Below are positions 8,488 to 18,100 of a stretch of DNA of 44,245 bases, one piece after another (the stretch's first letter is position 1; each line of letters opens with the position of its first letter). The position numbers and the translations under genes are program-made. The notes under the pieces were generated by a model. The model did no database searches. It was not told where the DNA came from and saw only the letters and a list, made by a program, of their open reading frames with translations. Source of the stretch: Equadaptatus sp045642965 (GTDB lineage: Bacteria; Synergistota; Synergistia; Synergistales; Synergistaceae); contig JAZUJX010000021.1 in NCBI GenBank assembly GCA_045642965.1, forward strand, positions 1-44,245, written 5' to 3'.

Positions 8488-8967
8488 TTAAAGAATAGTA
8501 AAATCGCTCTGTGTTTTCATATTAGCATAAAAAAAATCAAAAAAAAGGGTGCAGAAATTGCAAAAGTTATCCACATGTACACAAACAAGAGGTGGAAAAA
8601 AAAACAGCAACGAAAACAGCAAAAAATACTGCCCAAAAAATAATAAACAAAGTAAATAAAAACCAAAAACGCCTATAAACGCAGTATTTGCAATATATTT
8701 ACAGTTGTGTAAAAAAATGTTTGTAACTTGTTATTTAAAAAGAAAAAATTTTTAAGAACAGAAAAAAGACGGAAAAAATAAAAAGTTTTCCACAAAGAAA
8801 AATTATCCGAAAAGGGAAATTTGCAGTAATGTAAACAAGTTATTCACTTTTTTGTGGAAAAAACCGGTGAGTAACGTTACTTTTTTATCACTGTTTACTA
8901 AAAAATAAACAGAAATAAATTTAACTCTGCGGATGTTGTTTTTTTCGGCTTTGTATGTGAGTTAGTG
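8488..8967. other. Probable oriC region upstream of dnaA
   Basis: This 480-base gap is extremely A-rich on the plus strand (about 8590-8780, a candidate unwinding element). It holds DnaA boxes TTATCCACA (8567-8575), TTTTCCACA (8786-8794) and TTTTCCACA in reverse (8853-8861), with weaker TTTTACACA in reverse (8706-8714) and TTATTCACT (8840-8848). A 12-bp perfect palindrome AGTAACGTTACT lies at 8870-8881, bracketed by GTAAACA (8831-8837) and its complement TGTTTAC (8892-8898). Position beside dnaA, box density and the nearby change in gene direction (about 11,000) support an origin. It must also contain the dnaA promoter. Confidence 0.7.
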
Positions 8968-10905
8968 TTATTTTATGTCGTCAATCTTCCCTGATATTTC
9001 TTCCAGGGAAGCGTAATTTTTTTCCAGCTGTTGTTCGATTTTTTTAAACTCGATCATTGTTTGTGAAACTAAAGTTGAATTTTTTAGAAATTCCGGGTCG
9101 CACAGTTTTTCAGAAAGCGTGTTTTTCTCAGCTTCCAACAGTGTTATCTCTTTTTCAATTTTTTCCTGCTCTTCCAGATATTTCTTTCTGCTTCGGAAAA
9201 GCCTGTTCCTTTCTTCAGCCTCCGCGCGTTTCTGTTCTTTTGTTTTAGAAGGTTCCGGCAGCTTTGTCTGCCCCGAAAGTTCTTTTCCTTCTGCTTCGAG
9301 TTTTGCGCGGCGTTCTATAAAGTACGAGTAGTTTCCTTTGTAGTCGTAAAGCCTTCCGTTTCTGATTTCCAGAACACGCGAAACAAGGTTATCCAAAAAT
9401 GCGCGGTCGTGGGAAACAATAAGGATGGTACCGCCATAGGAAAGAAGTGCCTTTTGAAACAATTCTTTTGTGCTGTAGTCAAGATGGTTGGTAGGCTCGT
9501 CCAAAATCAGAAGATTGGAAGGGGAAAGAAGCATTTTAAGCAGTCCTATCCGCGATTTTTCTCCCCCTGACAAGACGGAAATCTTCTTATATATATCATT
9601 TCCCGAGAAGAGAAAAGCACCGAGCAGACTGCGTCTGGCAGGAGCTTCCATAGTTGAACCCGTTGCCGAAATTTCTTCCCATACCGTTTTGTTGTAATCA
9701 AGATTCTGCGAGGACTCCTGGGAGAAATATTTCCTTTTAACGTTTGTTCCGAATGAAACTTCACCTGAAGTAGGCTCCTCGGTTTTGTTAAGAAGCCGCA
9801 GCAGAGTGGATTTTCCGGCACCGTTTACGCCTACCAGCGCAACCCTTTCACCCCGCTGAACTGAAAATTCCACGTTGTCAAAAACCAGATTATCACTGTA
9901 CTGCTTTTTCAGTGATGCGGCGGAAACAACATCAAGTCCGCTTCTCGGCGCATCGGGGAATTTAAACGAAACTGTTTTGTGAGTAGCTTCAACGTCGGTT
10001 ATTTCAAGCTTTTCAAGCTGTTTTATTCTGCTTTGAACCTGTGCGGCTTTGGTTGCTTTGTAGCGGAAACGCTCGATGAAATGCTGCATTTCCTCAATTT
10101 TTTCCTTCTGCTGCTCGCGTTCTGCCTCAAGCCTTGCCCGCCGTGCTTCGCGTTCGGCAAGGTATTTGTCGTAACCCATGGAATAGGTTGTGATTTTTCC
10201 GAAAGACAGTTCGGCTACAGACGTAACCATATTTTCAAGAAATCTTTTGTCGTGGGAAACGGCGATCATTGTACCGCGGAAATCTCTGAGCCAGCCTTCA
10301 AGCCATTCCATGCTTTCCGTATCCAGATGGTTGGTAGGTTCGTCTAGAAGCAGCAGGTCAGGCTCTGACAAAAGCAGAGCTGCAAGTGCAATACGCATTT
10401 TCCAGCCGCCGGAAAATTCAGAAGTTCTTCTTTTCATGTCGCGTTCTGGGCGGAAACCGAGACCTTTAAGCACCTTTGCTGCCTCAATTTCAAAATTATA
10501 CCCGCCGCGAGCGTCAAATTCGCGCTGCAGTTTTTCATAAACCGCAAGCCTGCCGCTCAGTTCAGGAGAGTTTTCTTCCAGCTCCGCAAGTTCTGCTTCA
10601 GCCTCCCCCAGTTTTTTCCTGATTTCGTCAAGTCCTGCGCTTGTATATAAGAAGGAAAGCAGCGGAGCATCGTCAATTTCAACCAGATCCTGCGGCAGAT
10701 AACCTGTTCTGGCAGCTTTTCCCGAAAAAACAACAGATCCGTCGTCATATTCCTGCAGACCTGCAAGCACACGCAGCATGGTGGTTTTACCAGCCCCGTT
10801 GTCACCGACAAGCCCTATTCTGCTTTTTGGGGCAATAAACCAGTCGGTGCCGTTAAGCACAACCTGCTCTCCAAAATTGATTTTAAGACCGCGAATCGTA
10901 ATCAT
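8968..10905 (-). CDS. ABC-F family ATPase (ribosome-associated type)
   Basis: ABC-F proteins are soluble tandem ATPases that bind the ribosomal E site. Members act in translation factor roles or antibiotic resistance. The 645 residues contain two complete cassettes. The first has Walker A GDNGAGKTTM (about 35), signature FSGGWKMRIA and Walker B LLLLDEPTNHLD. The second has GVNGAGKSTLL (about 357), LSGGEKSRIG and LLILDEPTNHLD. Between them lies the charged linker helix pair (RARLEAEREQQKEKIEEM region) that reaches toward the peptidyl transferase centre. The C-terminus (about 540-645) is a predicted coiled coil as in the Uup/YdiF-like groups. There are no membrane segments. The gene reads toward the origin gap on the same strand as dnaA. 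The exact subgroup cannot be set by eye. Confidence 0.93.
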   Translation of the reverse strand: MITIRGLKINFGEQVVLNGTDWFIAPKSRIGLVGDNGAGKTTMLRVLAGLQEYDDGSVVFSGKAARTGYLPQDLVEIDDAPLLSFLYTSAGLDEIRKKLGEAEAELAELEENSPELSGRLAVYEKLQREFDARGGYNFEIEAAKVLKGLGFRPERDMKRRTSEFSGGWKMRIALAALLLSEPDLLLLDEPTNHLDTESMEWLEGWLRDFRGTMIAVSHDKRFLENMVTSVAELSFGKITTYSMGYDKYLAEREARRARLEAEREQQKEKIEEMQHFIERFRYKATKAAQVQSRIKQLEKLEITDVEATHKTVSFKFPDAPRSGLDVVSAASLKKQYSDNLVFDNVEFSVQRGERVALVGVNGAGKSTLLRLLNKTEEPTSGEVSFGTNVKRKYFSQESSQNLDYNKTVWEEISATGSTMEAPARRSLLGAFLFSGNDIYKKISVLSGGEKSRIGLLKMLLSPSNLLILDEPTNHLDYSTKELFQKALLSYGGTILIVSHDRAFLDNLVSRVLEIRNGRLYDYKGNYSYFIERRAKLEAEGKELSGQTKLPEPSKTKEQKRAEAEERNRLFRSRKKYLEEQEKIEKEITLLEAEKNTLSEKLCDPEFLKNSTLVSQTMIEFKKIEQQLEKNYASLEEISGKIDDIK

Positions 10906-10984
10906 GTGTTTTTCCTCCCGGCTATTATAACAAAGAAATTTCAGGAAAAAGCAGTAAATTTTTTGTAAAACAGATAAAATTTTA

Positions 10985-11075
10985 TGCTTAATTTAACAAA
11001 AAATACCAAATAAGCAGAAAAATTATAAAAATAAGCAGCAAAAACTCTTGAAATTTATGCTTAATAATATATAAT
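10985..11075 (+). promoter_or_regulatory. glnN promoter with four-site operator array
   Basis: The promoter is TTGAAA (11048-11053), 16 bases, TATAAT (11070-11075). Around it the 6-mer TGCTTA occurs at 10985-10990 and 11058-11063, and its complement TAAGCA at 11011-11016 and 11032-11037. Centre distances are 26, 21 and 26 bases, so the array is symmetric about position 11024. The last copy lies inside the promoter spacer, a fitting place for a repressor, perhaps responsive to nitrogen. Confidence 0.55.
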
Positions 11076-11113
11076 ACAGCAGCAACGGAATAAAATCTTT
11101 TGGAGGTGCTGCA

Positions 11114-13261
11114 ATGTCAGAACAAAAAAAATACCCGAACATGCGGGAAATTTTTGCATCACTGGTTTTTGACCGCAGGGAAATGAAACAGCGGCTTCCG
11201 CAGGACGTTTATGAAAATCTTATAGGTGCAATGGAAGGCAGACAGAAAATAGATTCAGGAATTGCCGACACAGTTGCCCTTGCAATGAAAGACTGGGCTG
11301 TAAGCAACGGCGCAAGTCACTGGGCGCATTGGTTCCACCCGCTTCACGAGCACACGGCGGAAAAGCATACAGCATTTCTTACGGCTGATTCAGAAGGTGC
11401 GCCTATAGAACTTTTCAGAGGCAAAGATCTTATGCAGAGCGAACCTGACGCCTCCTCCTTCCCCTCGGGCGGAACCAGAAGCACCTTTGAGGCAAGAGGA
11501 TATTCCGCATGGGATCCGACATCTCCGGCATTCATTATCAAAAGCCCTAAAGGCGGAACCCTGTGTATTCCGTCTGTCTTTATAGCATACGACGGGTCCC
11601 CGCTTGACCTGAAAACGTATCTTCTCCGTTCGCTGGACGCAGTTGAAAGCAGGGCGCTGAAGCTGCTTAAGCTTTTCGGAAACAGAGGAGTGCGCTACGT
11701 CAGGGCAACGCTCGGCGGAGAGCAGGAATTCTTCCTGCTTGACAGACCTCGTGCACAGAAACGCCCCGATCTGCGTTTCTGCGGCAGAACTCTGATAGGT
11801 TCAAAGCCGCCTCGCGACCAGAAGATGGAAGACCATTATTTCGGTACAATTCCGCCAAAGGTGCTTGCTTACATGGAAGACGTACAGCGTGATCTGGCGC
11901 GGCTCGGAGTTGACCTTGCAACGCGCCACAATGAGGCTGCACGCTGCCAGTTTGAATTTGCCCCGAATTTCTCAGAGGCAAATCTTGCCTGTGACCAGAA
12001 CCAGATAATTATGGAAACGATGCGCAAGCTTGCAAGTCAGCATGATTTGCGGCTTCTTTTCCACGAAAAACCATTTGACTGCCTGAACGGCAGCGGAAAA
12101 CATACAAATTTCTCTCTTGAAGACAGCGAAGGGCGCAACCTTCTGAAGCCGTCGACAAACCACAGGAAGAACGTTATTTTCCTCTCGTTCCTGACTTCGT
12201 TTGTCCTTGGTGCTTCAGAATACAGCGGACTTCTCCAGGCATCGGTTTCAACGCCGGGCAACCTTTACAGGCTTGGCGGACAGGAAGCCCCTCCTTTTAT
12301 AATGAGCGTCTATCTCGGCGACACCATAGACAAAATGCTTACTGCCGTTGAAAAAGCAGCAGGCAGAGACGAAGACATGCCTGAAAAGAGCACGCTTGAC
12401 CTCGGTCTTGACAAGCTGCCTACGATAATTGCATACGACAGCGACAGAAACAGGACAAGCCCGATTGCTTTTACCGGAAACAAATTTGAATTCCGCGCCC
12501 CCGGAGCATCGCAGGCAATGGCAATTCCGGCAACCTTCATATTTGCAATATGGGCTGCAGGTCTGGAAAAATTCAACGAAAAATTCAGCGCGCACCTTAA
12601 AAAAGGCGCAGACGTACTTGACGCTGCTCTTGCAACAATCCGCGAAGTTTCAAAGGCAAGCCGCAAAATCCGCTTTGAAGGTGACAGTTATTCGGAAGAA
12701 TGGCGCAGGGAAGCTGAAAAACGCGGCATAGTCAAAGCTGAAACAATACCTGAAGGCATTGACCTCTTCCTTGAACCAAAATCTGTTGAAATGCTGTCAA
12801 AACTCGGTGTTTTCACTCCGCGTGAAATGGAGGCATTCCACACAATCCGCCTTGAAGCCTTTGTCAACAGCATAGAAATTGAAATTTCCCTGCTCCGTGA
12901 CATGATGTTTGAAGGCTTCCTGCCGAGTATCTCAAAACAGCTGAAGCTTGAAAACGAATCGATTGCTTCAGTCAAGGATATGCGCATACCGCACATAGAC
13001 GCGTGGAAAAAACACATAGAGCTGCTGGCAAAGAGCAAAGCGGAAATAATAGTAAAAACCAAAGAACTCGAACTGCTGAAAGAGAAAATGTCAGAGCTTG
13101 AACCCAGGGAACATGCAGAAGCCATAATTGTTAAAGCTCTTCCGCTTATGAAGAAAATAAGAGAATTGTGCGACGAAGCCGAAGGCTACATTTCAAAAGA
13201 AAACCTTGCCTACCCGAAGTACCGCGCTCTTATGTCACTCAGCACACAGCTCAGCGAATAG
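11114..13261 (+). CDS. glnN: Type III glutamine synthetase GlnN
   Basis: Glutamine synthetase makes glutamine from glutamate, ammonia and ATP. The 715-residue length and the sequence SHWAHWFHPLHEHTAEKH (about 63-80) mark the large type III (GSIII) family rather than the roughly 450-residue GlnA. Other visible family signatures are GGEQEFFLLD (catalytic Glu region, about 200), HNEAARCQFEFAP (about 277), GKHTNFSL (about 336) and a central NRTSPIAFTGNKFEFRAPGAS (residues 436 on). A strong ribosome site GGAGGTG (11102-11108) precedes the ATG. pyrC starts 10 bases after the stop, so this enzyme probably supplies glutamine nitrogen to the carbamoyl-phosphate and pyrimidine genes downstream. No adenylylation partner is seen. 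Confidence 0.95.
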   Translation: MSEQKKYPNMREIFASLVFDRREMKQRLPQDVYENLIGAMEGRQKIDSGIADTVALAMKDWAVSNGASHWAHWFHPLHEHTAEKHTAFLTADSEGAPIELFRGKDLMQSEPDASSFPSGGTRSTFEARGYSAWDPTSPAFIIKSPKGGTLCIPSVFIAYDGSPLDLKTYLLRSLDAVESRALKLLKLFGNRGVRYVRATLGGEQEFFLLDRPRAQKRPDLRFCGRTLIGSKPPRDQKMEDHYFGTIPPKVLAYMEDVQRDLARLGVDLATRHNEAARCQFEFAPNFSEANLACDQNQIIMETMRKLASQHDLRLLFHEKPFDCLNGSGKHTNFSLEDSEGRNLLKPSTNHRKNVIFLSFLTSFVLGASEYSGLLQASVSTPGNLYRLGGQEAPPFIMSVYLGDTIDKMLTAVEKAAGRDEDMPEKSTLDLGLDKLPTIIAYDSDRNRTSPIAFTGNKFEFRAPGASQAMAIPATFIFAIWAAGLEKFNEKFSAHLKKGADVLDAALATIREVSKASRKIRFEGDSYSEEWRREAEKRGIVKAETIPEGIDLFLEPKSVEMLSKLGVFTPREMEAFHTIRLEAFVNSIEIEISLLRDMMFEGFLPSISKQLKLENESIASVKDMRIPHIDAWKKHIELLAKSKAEIIVKTKELELLKEKMSELEPREHAEAIIVKALPLMKKIRELCDEAEGYISKENLAYPKYRALMSLSTQLSE

Positions 13262-13271
13262 GAGAGAAAGT

Positions 13272-14420
13272 ATGGTTTTAGGCAGAAAAAAAACAGAAGC
13301 GGCGCGCTTTCCGCGCGGAGTCCAGCTCCCTGCATTCTGCGACGTGCACGTGCATTTCAGGGAACCAGGCTTTTCCTACAAGGAAACGATAAAGACAGGC
13401 TGCCTTGCTGCTGCACGCGGAGGTTACTCCGCTGTCTGCACGATGCCTAATCTGAATCCTGTTCCCGACACCCCTGAAAATCTTGAAAAAGAGCTCGAAA
13501 TAATACGCCGCGACGCATGCATTAACGTTTATCCCTACGGTGCGATTACCGAAGGACAGCGCGGGGAAAAGCTTGCGCAAATGGATTTAATTGCAGACAA
13601 TGTAATCGCGTTTTCTGACGACGGGCACGGGGTTCAGAGTGAAGCTTTAATGAGAGATGCCATGCTTGCGGCAAAAAAACTCGGCAAACTTATTGTTGCT
13701 CACTGCGAGGTTAATTCGCTGCTCAACGGCGGTTACATACATGACGGGGCGTATGCTGCCGCACACGGTCACAAGGGTATATGCAGCGAAAGTGAATGGG
13801 AACAAATTGCACGCGATTTAATGCTTGCAAAAGAAACAGGCTGCGGCTATCACGTGTGCCACATATCAACCAGAGAAAGTGTTGAACTGATACGCAAAGC
13901 TAAAGCGGAAGGAGTAAACGTAACCTGTGAAACGGCGCCGCACTATCTTCTGCTTGACGAAAATGACCTTTGCGAGGACGGACGTTTTAAGATGAACCCC
14001 CCTCTGCGGGCGAAGGAAGACAGAGAAGCTCTGCTGGAAGGTATACAGGACAAAACCATAGACATGATTGCAACCGACCATGCACCGCACAGCGAGGAAG
14101 AAAAATCGCGCGGACTTGAAAAAAGCGCAATGGGAATTACAGGACTTGAAACAGCATTTCCGCTTCTTTACACCGGCCTTGTAAAAAACGGGATAATAAC
14201 GCTCAAACGGCTTGTAAATCTTCTTGCCGTGTGGCCGAGAGAACGCTTTGGCATACCGCAGACAAAAGATTACTGCATCTGGGATTTGGACGACGAATAC
14301 GAAATAAACCCGTCAGAATTCCTTTCAATGGGCAGGGCAACTCCGTTTGAAGGCAGAAGGGTGTTCGGACGCTGCCTGAAAACGGTTCACAACGGCAAAA
14401 CAGTTTACAAATATAAATAG
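13272..14420 (+). CDS. pyrC: Dihydroorotase PyrC
   Basis: Dihydroorotase closes carbamoyl-aspartate to dihydroorotate in UMP synthesis. The 383-residue protein has the amidohydrolase metal site DVHVHFREPG (about 25-34), further metal and substrate histidines in IVAHCEV (about 155-161) and YHVCHIST (about 192-199), and the catalytic aspartate in ATDHAPHS (about 273-280). This is the class I type, as in Gram-positive and other anaerobes. The frame opens 22 codons earlier inside glnN, but the ATG at 13272 has GGAG just upstream and gives the family N-terminus. Co-transcription with glnN is likely. A strong terminator follows. Confidence 0.95.
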   Translation: MVLGRKKTEAARFPRGVQLPAFCDVHVHFREPGFSYKETIKTGCLAAARGGYSAVCTMPNLNPVPDTPENLEKELEIIRRDACINVYPYGAITEGQRGEKLAQMDLIADNVIAFSDDGHGVQSEALMRDAMLAAKKLGKLIVAHCEVNSLLNGGYIHDGAYAAAHGHKGICSESEWEQIARDLMLAKETGCGYHVCHISTRESVELIRKAKAEGVNVTCETAPHYLLLDENDLCEDGRFKMNPPLRAKEDREALLEGIQDKTIDMIATDHAPHSEEEKSRGLEKSAMGITGLETAFPLLYTGLVKNGIITLKRLVNLLAVWPRERFGIPQTKDYCIWDLDDEYEINPSEFLSMGRATPFEGRRVFGRCLKTVHNGKTVYKYK

Positions 14421-14427
14421 AACTGAA

Positions 14428-14454
14428 CAAAAACGGGGAAATCCCCCGTTTTTG
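14428..14454 (+). terminator. Intrinsic terminator of glnN-pyrC
   Basis: An 11-bp stem CAAAAACGGGG (14428-14438) with CCCCGTTTTTG (14444-14454) and a 5-base loop starts 8 bases past the pyrC stop. The arm itself provides the T run. Confidence 0.85.
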
Positions 14455-14496
14455 TTTGCCCGAATATTTGTTGTTCGTTGTTTGCTGCCGGCTGTA

Positions 14497-14523
14497 CGCT
14501 GTATGCGTTAGAAGCATACAGCG
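14497..14523 (-). terminator. Hairpin after ridA
   Basis: A perfect 10-bp stem (CGCTGTATGC 14497-14506 with GCATACAGCG 14514-14523) lies directly after the ridA stop on the minus strand. No T run follows, so it may be an RNA 3'-end stabiliser rather than a classic terminator. Confidence 0.45.
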
Positions 14524-14524
14524 T

Positions 14525-14902
14525 TTATTTTGCTGCTACAACCTCTATTTCAACCTTTATGTCCCTGGGAAGCCTTGCAGCTTCGACGCAGGCACGTGCC
14601 GGTTTTGTTTCTCCGAGATATTGTGCGTACACCTCGTTGACGGCGGCAAAATCGTTCATGTCCTTGACAAAAACAGTTGCTTTTACAACGTCTTCCATTG
14701 AATAGCCTGCCGCTTCAACGACGGCTTTAACGTTTTCAAGCGACTGTTTTGTCTGTTCCCTGATGTCTTCAGACGGAACCTGACCGGAAGCAGGCACAAA
14801 AGGAGCCTGTCCTGATACGTAAAGAGTCCCGTTGACTTCTACCGCCTGTGAATAAGGGCCTATTGCTTCAGGAGCTTTGTCTGTGTGGATTATTCTTTTC
14901 AT
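14525..14902 (-). CDS. ridA: RidA family 2-iminobutanoate/2-iminopropanoate deaminase
   Basis: RidA hydrolyses reactive enamine and imine intermediates released by PLP enzymes such as threonine dehydratase, giving 2-oxo acids and ammonia. The 125-residue length and motifs are canonical: GPYSQAVEVNGTLYVSGQ (about 15-32), a TKQSLENVKAVVEAAG helix, and the C-terminal active-site segment KPARACVEAARLPRD, where the arginine binds the carboxylate. It lies alone on the minus strand between pyrC and carB, with its own extended -10 promoter facing away from the carB promoter. It could protect the branched-chain amino acid pathway encoded downstream, but nothing here links it physically. Confidence 0.93.
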   Translation of the reverse strand: MKRIIHTDKAPEAIGPYSQAVEVNGTLYVSGQAPFVPASGQVPSEDIREQTKQSLENVKAVVEAAGYSMEDVVKATVFVKDMNDFAAVNEVYAQYLGETKPARACVEAARLPRDIKVEIEVVAAK

Positions 14903-14941
14903 ACTGCAAACCTTCTTTGAGTGAGATTTCTAACTGTGTAA

Positions 14942-14950
14942 ATTATACCA
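14942..14950 (-). promoter_or_regulatory. Extended -10 promoter of ridA
   Basis: On the minus strand TGGTATAAT (TG, G, TATAAT) stands about 40 bases upstream of the ridA start. It is divergent from and close to the carB promoter. Confidence 0.55.
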
Positions 14951-14971
14951 TTGCCGGATGCAAAATTTCTG

Positions 14972-14999
14972 TTGACACAATACGTACAGAATATATACT
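14972..14999 (+). promoter_or_regulatory. carB promoter
   Basis: TTGACA (14972-14977), 16 bases, TATACT (14994-14999). A transcript starting near 15006 would carry a leader of about 180 bases before carB. Confidence 0.65.
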
Positions 15000-15035
15000 T
15001 AATATGTACAAATTAAATATGATTATGTCTTTAAG

Positions 15036-15121
15036 GCGATCCATGAGAGGTCGGCAAGAGCGATGCAACGGTGCGGCATTCTGCCGCAGGGTGGTCTTGC
15101 CGCACGGGCAGGACTTTTTTT
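15036..15121 (+). promoter_or_regulatory. PyrR-type transcription attenuator before carB
   Basis: The leader has ATCCATGAGAGG (15039-15050) followed by GGCAAGAG, closely resembling the conserved PyrR-binding RNA element (consensus AUCCNGNGAGG then GCAAG). A terminator stem GTCTTGCC (15094-15101) with GGCAGGAC (15107-15114, one GU pair) is followed by seven T (15115-15121). CGGCAAGA (15052-15059) can instead pair perfectly with TCTTGCCG (15095-15102), forming an antiterminator around a small hairpin (15072-15088). The PyrR-like element overlaps the 5' antiterminator arm. This is the expected logic: PyrR with UMP frees the terminator and lowers expression. Confidence 0.65.
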
Positions 15122-15183
15122 ATGCCCAAAGACCGTGCAAAACAAAACGCCTGAAAAGCTTTTTGCGAAAGGAAGATTGACGG

Positions 15184-18100
15184 ATGAAAAGAACGGATAT
15201 CAAAAAAGTGCTGATTATAGGCTCAGGGCCTATAGTTATAGGTCAGGCGGCAGAATTTGATTATGCCGGAACCCAGGCATGTCTTGCGCTGAAGGAAGAA
15301 GGCTACGAGGTTATTCTTGCAAACTCAAATCCGGCGACAATAATGACGGATACAAGCATTGCCGATAAAGTTTACATGGAACCGCTTACGGTGGATTACA
15401 TAGCGAAAATACTGCGCATGGAGCGTCCTGATGCAATAGTTCCAGGTATTGGAGGACAAACGGGGCTGAATCTTGCAATGCAGCTTGAAAAAGCCGGAGT
15501 TCTCAAGGAATGCGGCGTTGAACTGCTGGGAACAAGCAGCGAAAGTATTGAACGCGCAGAAGACCGCGAACTTTTCAAGGAAATGTGCCAGTCAATAGGA
15601 GAACCTGTCATTCCTTCGGAAATTACCTACGACCTTGAACATGCAAAAGAAGCTGCGAACAAAATAGGCTATCCCGTAGTTCTGCGCCCTGCCTTTACAC
15701 TTGGAGGTACAGGAGGAGGTTTTGCAAACAACGAGGAAGAACTGACAGCAATAGGCATAAACGCTTTCAAACTTTCACCGGTGCATCAAGTGCTGGTTGA
15801 AAAAAGCGTCAAAGGTTATAAGGAAATTGAATTTGAAGTCATGCGCGACTCGGCAGACCACGCTATTACGATATGCGGCATGGAAAATGTTGATCCCGTG
15901 GGCGTTCATACGGGAGATTCAATAGTTGTTGCGCCGATTCTTTCGCTGAACGACGCAGACATGAAAATGCTGAACGACAGCGCGATTAAAATTATCAGGG
16001 AACTGAAAATAGAAGGCGGCTGCAACGTACAGTTTGCCCTTGATCCGAATTCGAGCAGATACTATCTGATAGAAGTCAACCCGCGCGTTTCCCGTTCTTC
16101 GGCGCTTGCCAGCAAAGCAAGCGGCTATCCGATAGCGCGTGTCACGGCAAAAATAGCTGTAGGCATGCTGCTTGAAGAAATCCCTGTTGCAGGCGGAACA
16201 GCCGCAATAGAGCCCTGTCTTGACTACGTTATCACTAAATTCCCGCGTTTCCCGTTTGACAAATTCGCTGATGCCGACAACACGCTCGGAACACAGATGA
16301 AAGCCACGGGCGAAGTTATGGGCATAGGAGCGAATTTTGAAGAAAGCTTCCTAAAAGCGATACGGTCGCTTGAAATAGGGGTAAAGCACGTCTATAAAGC
16401 AAAATTTGACAATATGACCACGGAAGAGCTGCTTGATTATCTGAGCGTTTTCCGCGATGACAGCGTTTTTGCCATCACGGAAGCTCTTTACCGCGGTGTT
16501 TCGGTCGGAAAACTGCACGAAATAACCGCAATAACGGAGCTTTTCCTTGAAGGGTTGCAGAGAATTATCAGCATGGAAAATGCACTGAAAGAAAATCCCG
16601 GCAGCCTTGAACTGCTGAAAGCGGCAAAAAAGCTTGGCTTCTCCGACTTCTTTATAGCGCGCCAGTGGAACGTTACTGAAAAAGAGGTTGCGGAAAAACG
16701 TTATGCGAACGGCATAACACCTGTTTTCAAAATGGTTGACACGCTGCATACAGGGAAATATATCCCCTATCTTTACTCTTCCTACAGCGGCGAAAACGAA
16801 TCGCGGCTGACGGGCAAAAAGAAAATTGTAGTGCTGGGAGCAGGCCCCATACGCATAGGACAGGGCGTTGAATTTGACTACTCCACGGTTCATGCCGTCC
16901 AGACAATAAAAAACCTCGGCTACGAAGCAATCATAATCAACAACAATCCCGAGACGGTTTCAACAGACTACACGACAGCAGACAAGCTCTATTTTGAACC
17001 TCTGGTTCCCGAGGACGTAATGTCGATTATCAACTTTGAGAAACCTGAAGGGGTTATCGCCTCTCTCGGAGGACAGACGGCAATAAACCTTGCGCAGCCG
17101 CTTGCCGATCTCGGCGTAAAAATCATAGGAACAGGCTGCGAGGCAATCGACAGGGCGGAAAACAGGGACAGCTTTGAAAAACTGCTGCTTGAACTTGATA
17201 TTCCGCAGCCGAAAGGCAAAGCCGTAACAAATATTCAGGACGGAGTAAACGCTGCGGCGGAAATCGGTTATCCCGTGCTTGTACGCCCGAGCTTTGTTCT
17301 CGGAGGCAGGGCAATGCAGATTGTTGCGGACGAAGAACAGCTGCGCCGTTACCTGAAAAATGCGGTTGAAATTGACGAAGACAAACCGGTGCTGGTTGAC
17401 AAGTATATTTACGGTAAAGAGGTCGAAATTGACGCTATCTGCGACGGAAGAAACGTATTTGTCCCGGGAATAATGGAGCTTGTAGAGCGCACCGGCGTCC
17501 ACTCAGGCGACTCCATAAGCGTCTACCCTGCTTTCAGCATTTCTGACAAGGTCAAGGGAACGATACTCCGCTACGCGAAAAAACTTGGTCTTGGCATTGG
17601 AATAGTGGGGCTTTACAATATACAGTTCATAGTCGACAAAGATGAAAACGTTTACATAATAGAAGTAAATCCGCGCTCATCGCGCACAGTGCCGTTCCTT
17701 TCAAAAGCTACAGGCTGTCCGCTCGCTGACATCGCCACAAAAGCGATTTTAGGCATCAGTCTGAAAGAGCAGGGAATATTCGACATCTATCCTGACGAGA
17801 AAAAACGCTGCTACGTCAAGGTTCCCGTGTTTTCTTTCAACAAGCTCAAAGGTCTTGACGCCTACCTCTCGCCTGAAATGAAATCAACGGGCGAAGCCAT
17901 AGGCTACGACGACAAACTCAACCGCGCGTTTTACAAGGCACTGCAGGCGTCGGGCATGCTGCTTGCAAATTACGGTACTGTTTTTGTGACCGTTGCCGAC
18001 GAAGACAAGCCGGAGGTTCTTCCGCTGATGCGCCGCTTCTACAGACTCGGCTTCAACATAGCCGCAACAAAAGGTACGGCGGCATTCCTCAAGGATAACG

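Noticed and set aside
15063..15260. Plus-strand 65-codon frame over the carB leader
   Set aside because: It overlaps the attenuator and the carB start in another frame and has no clear ribosome site.
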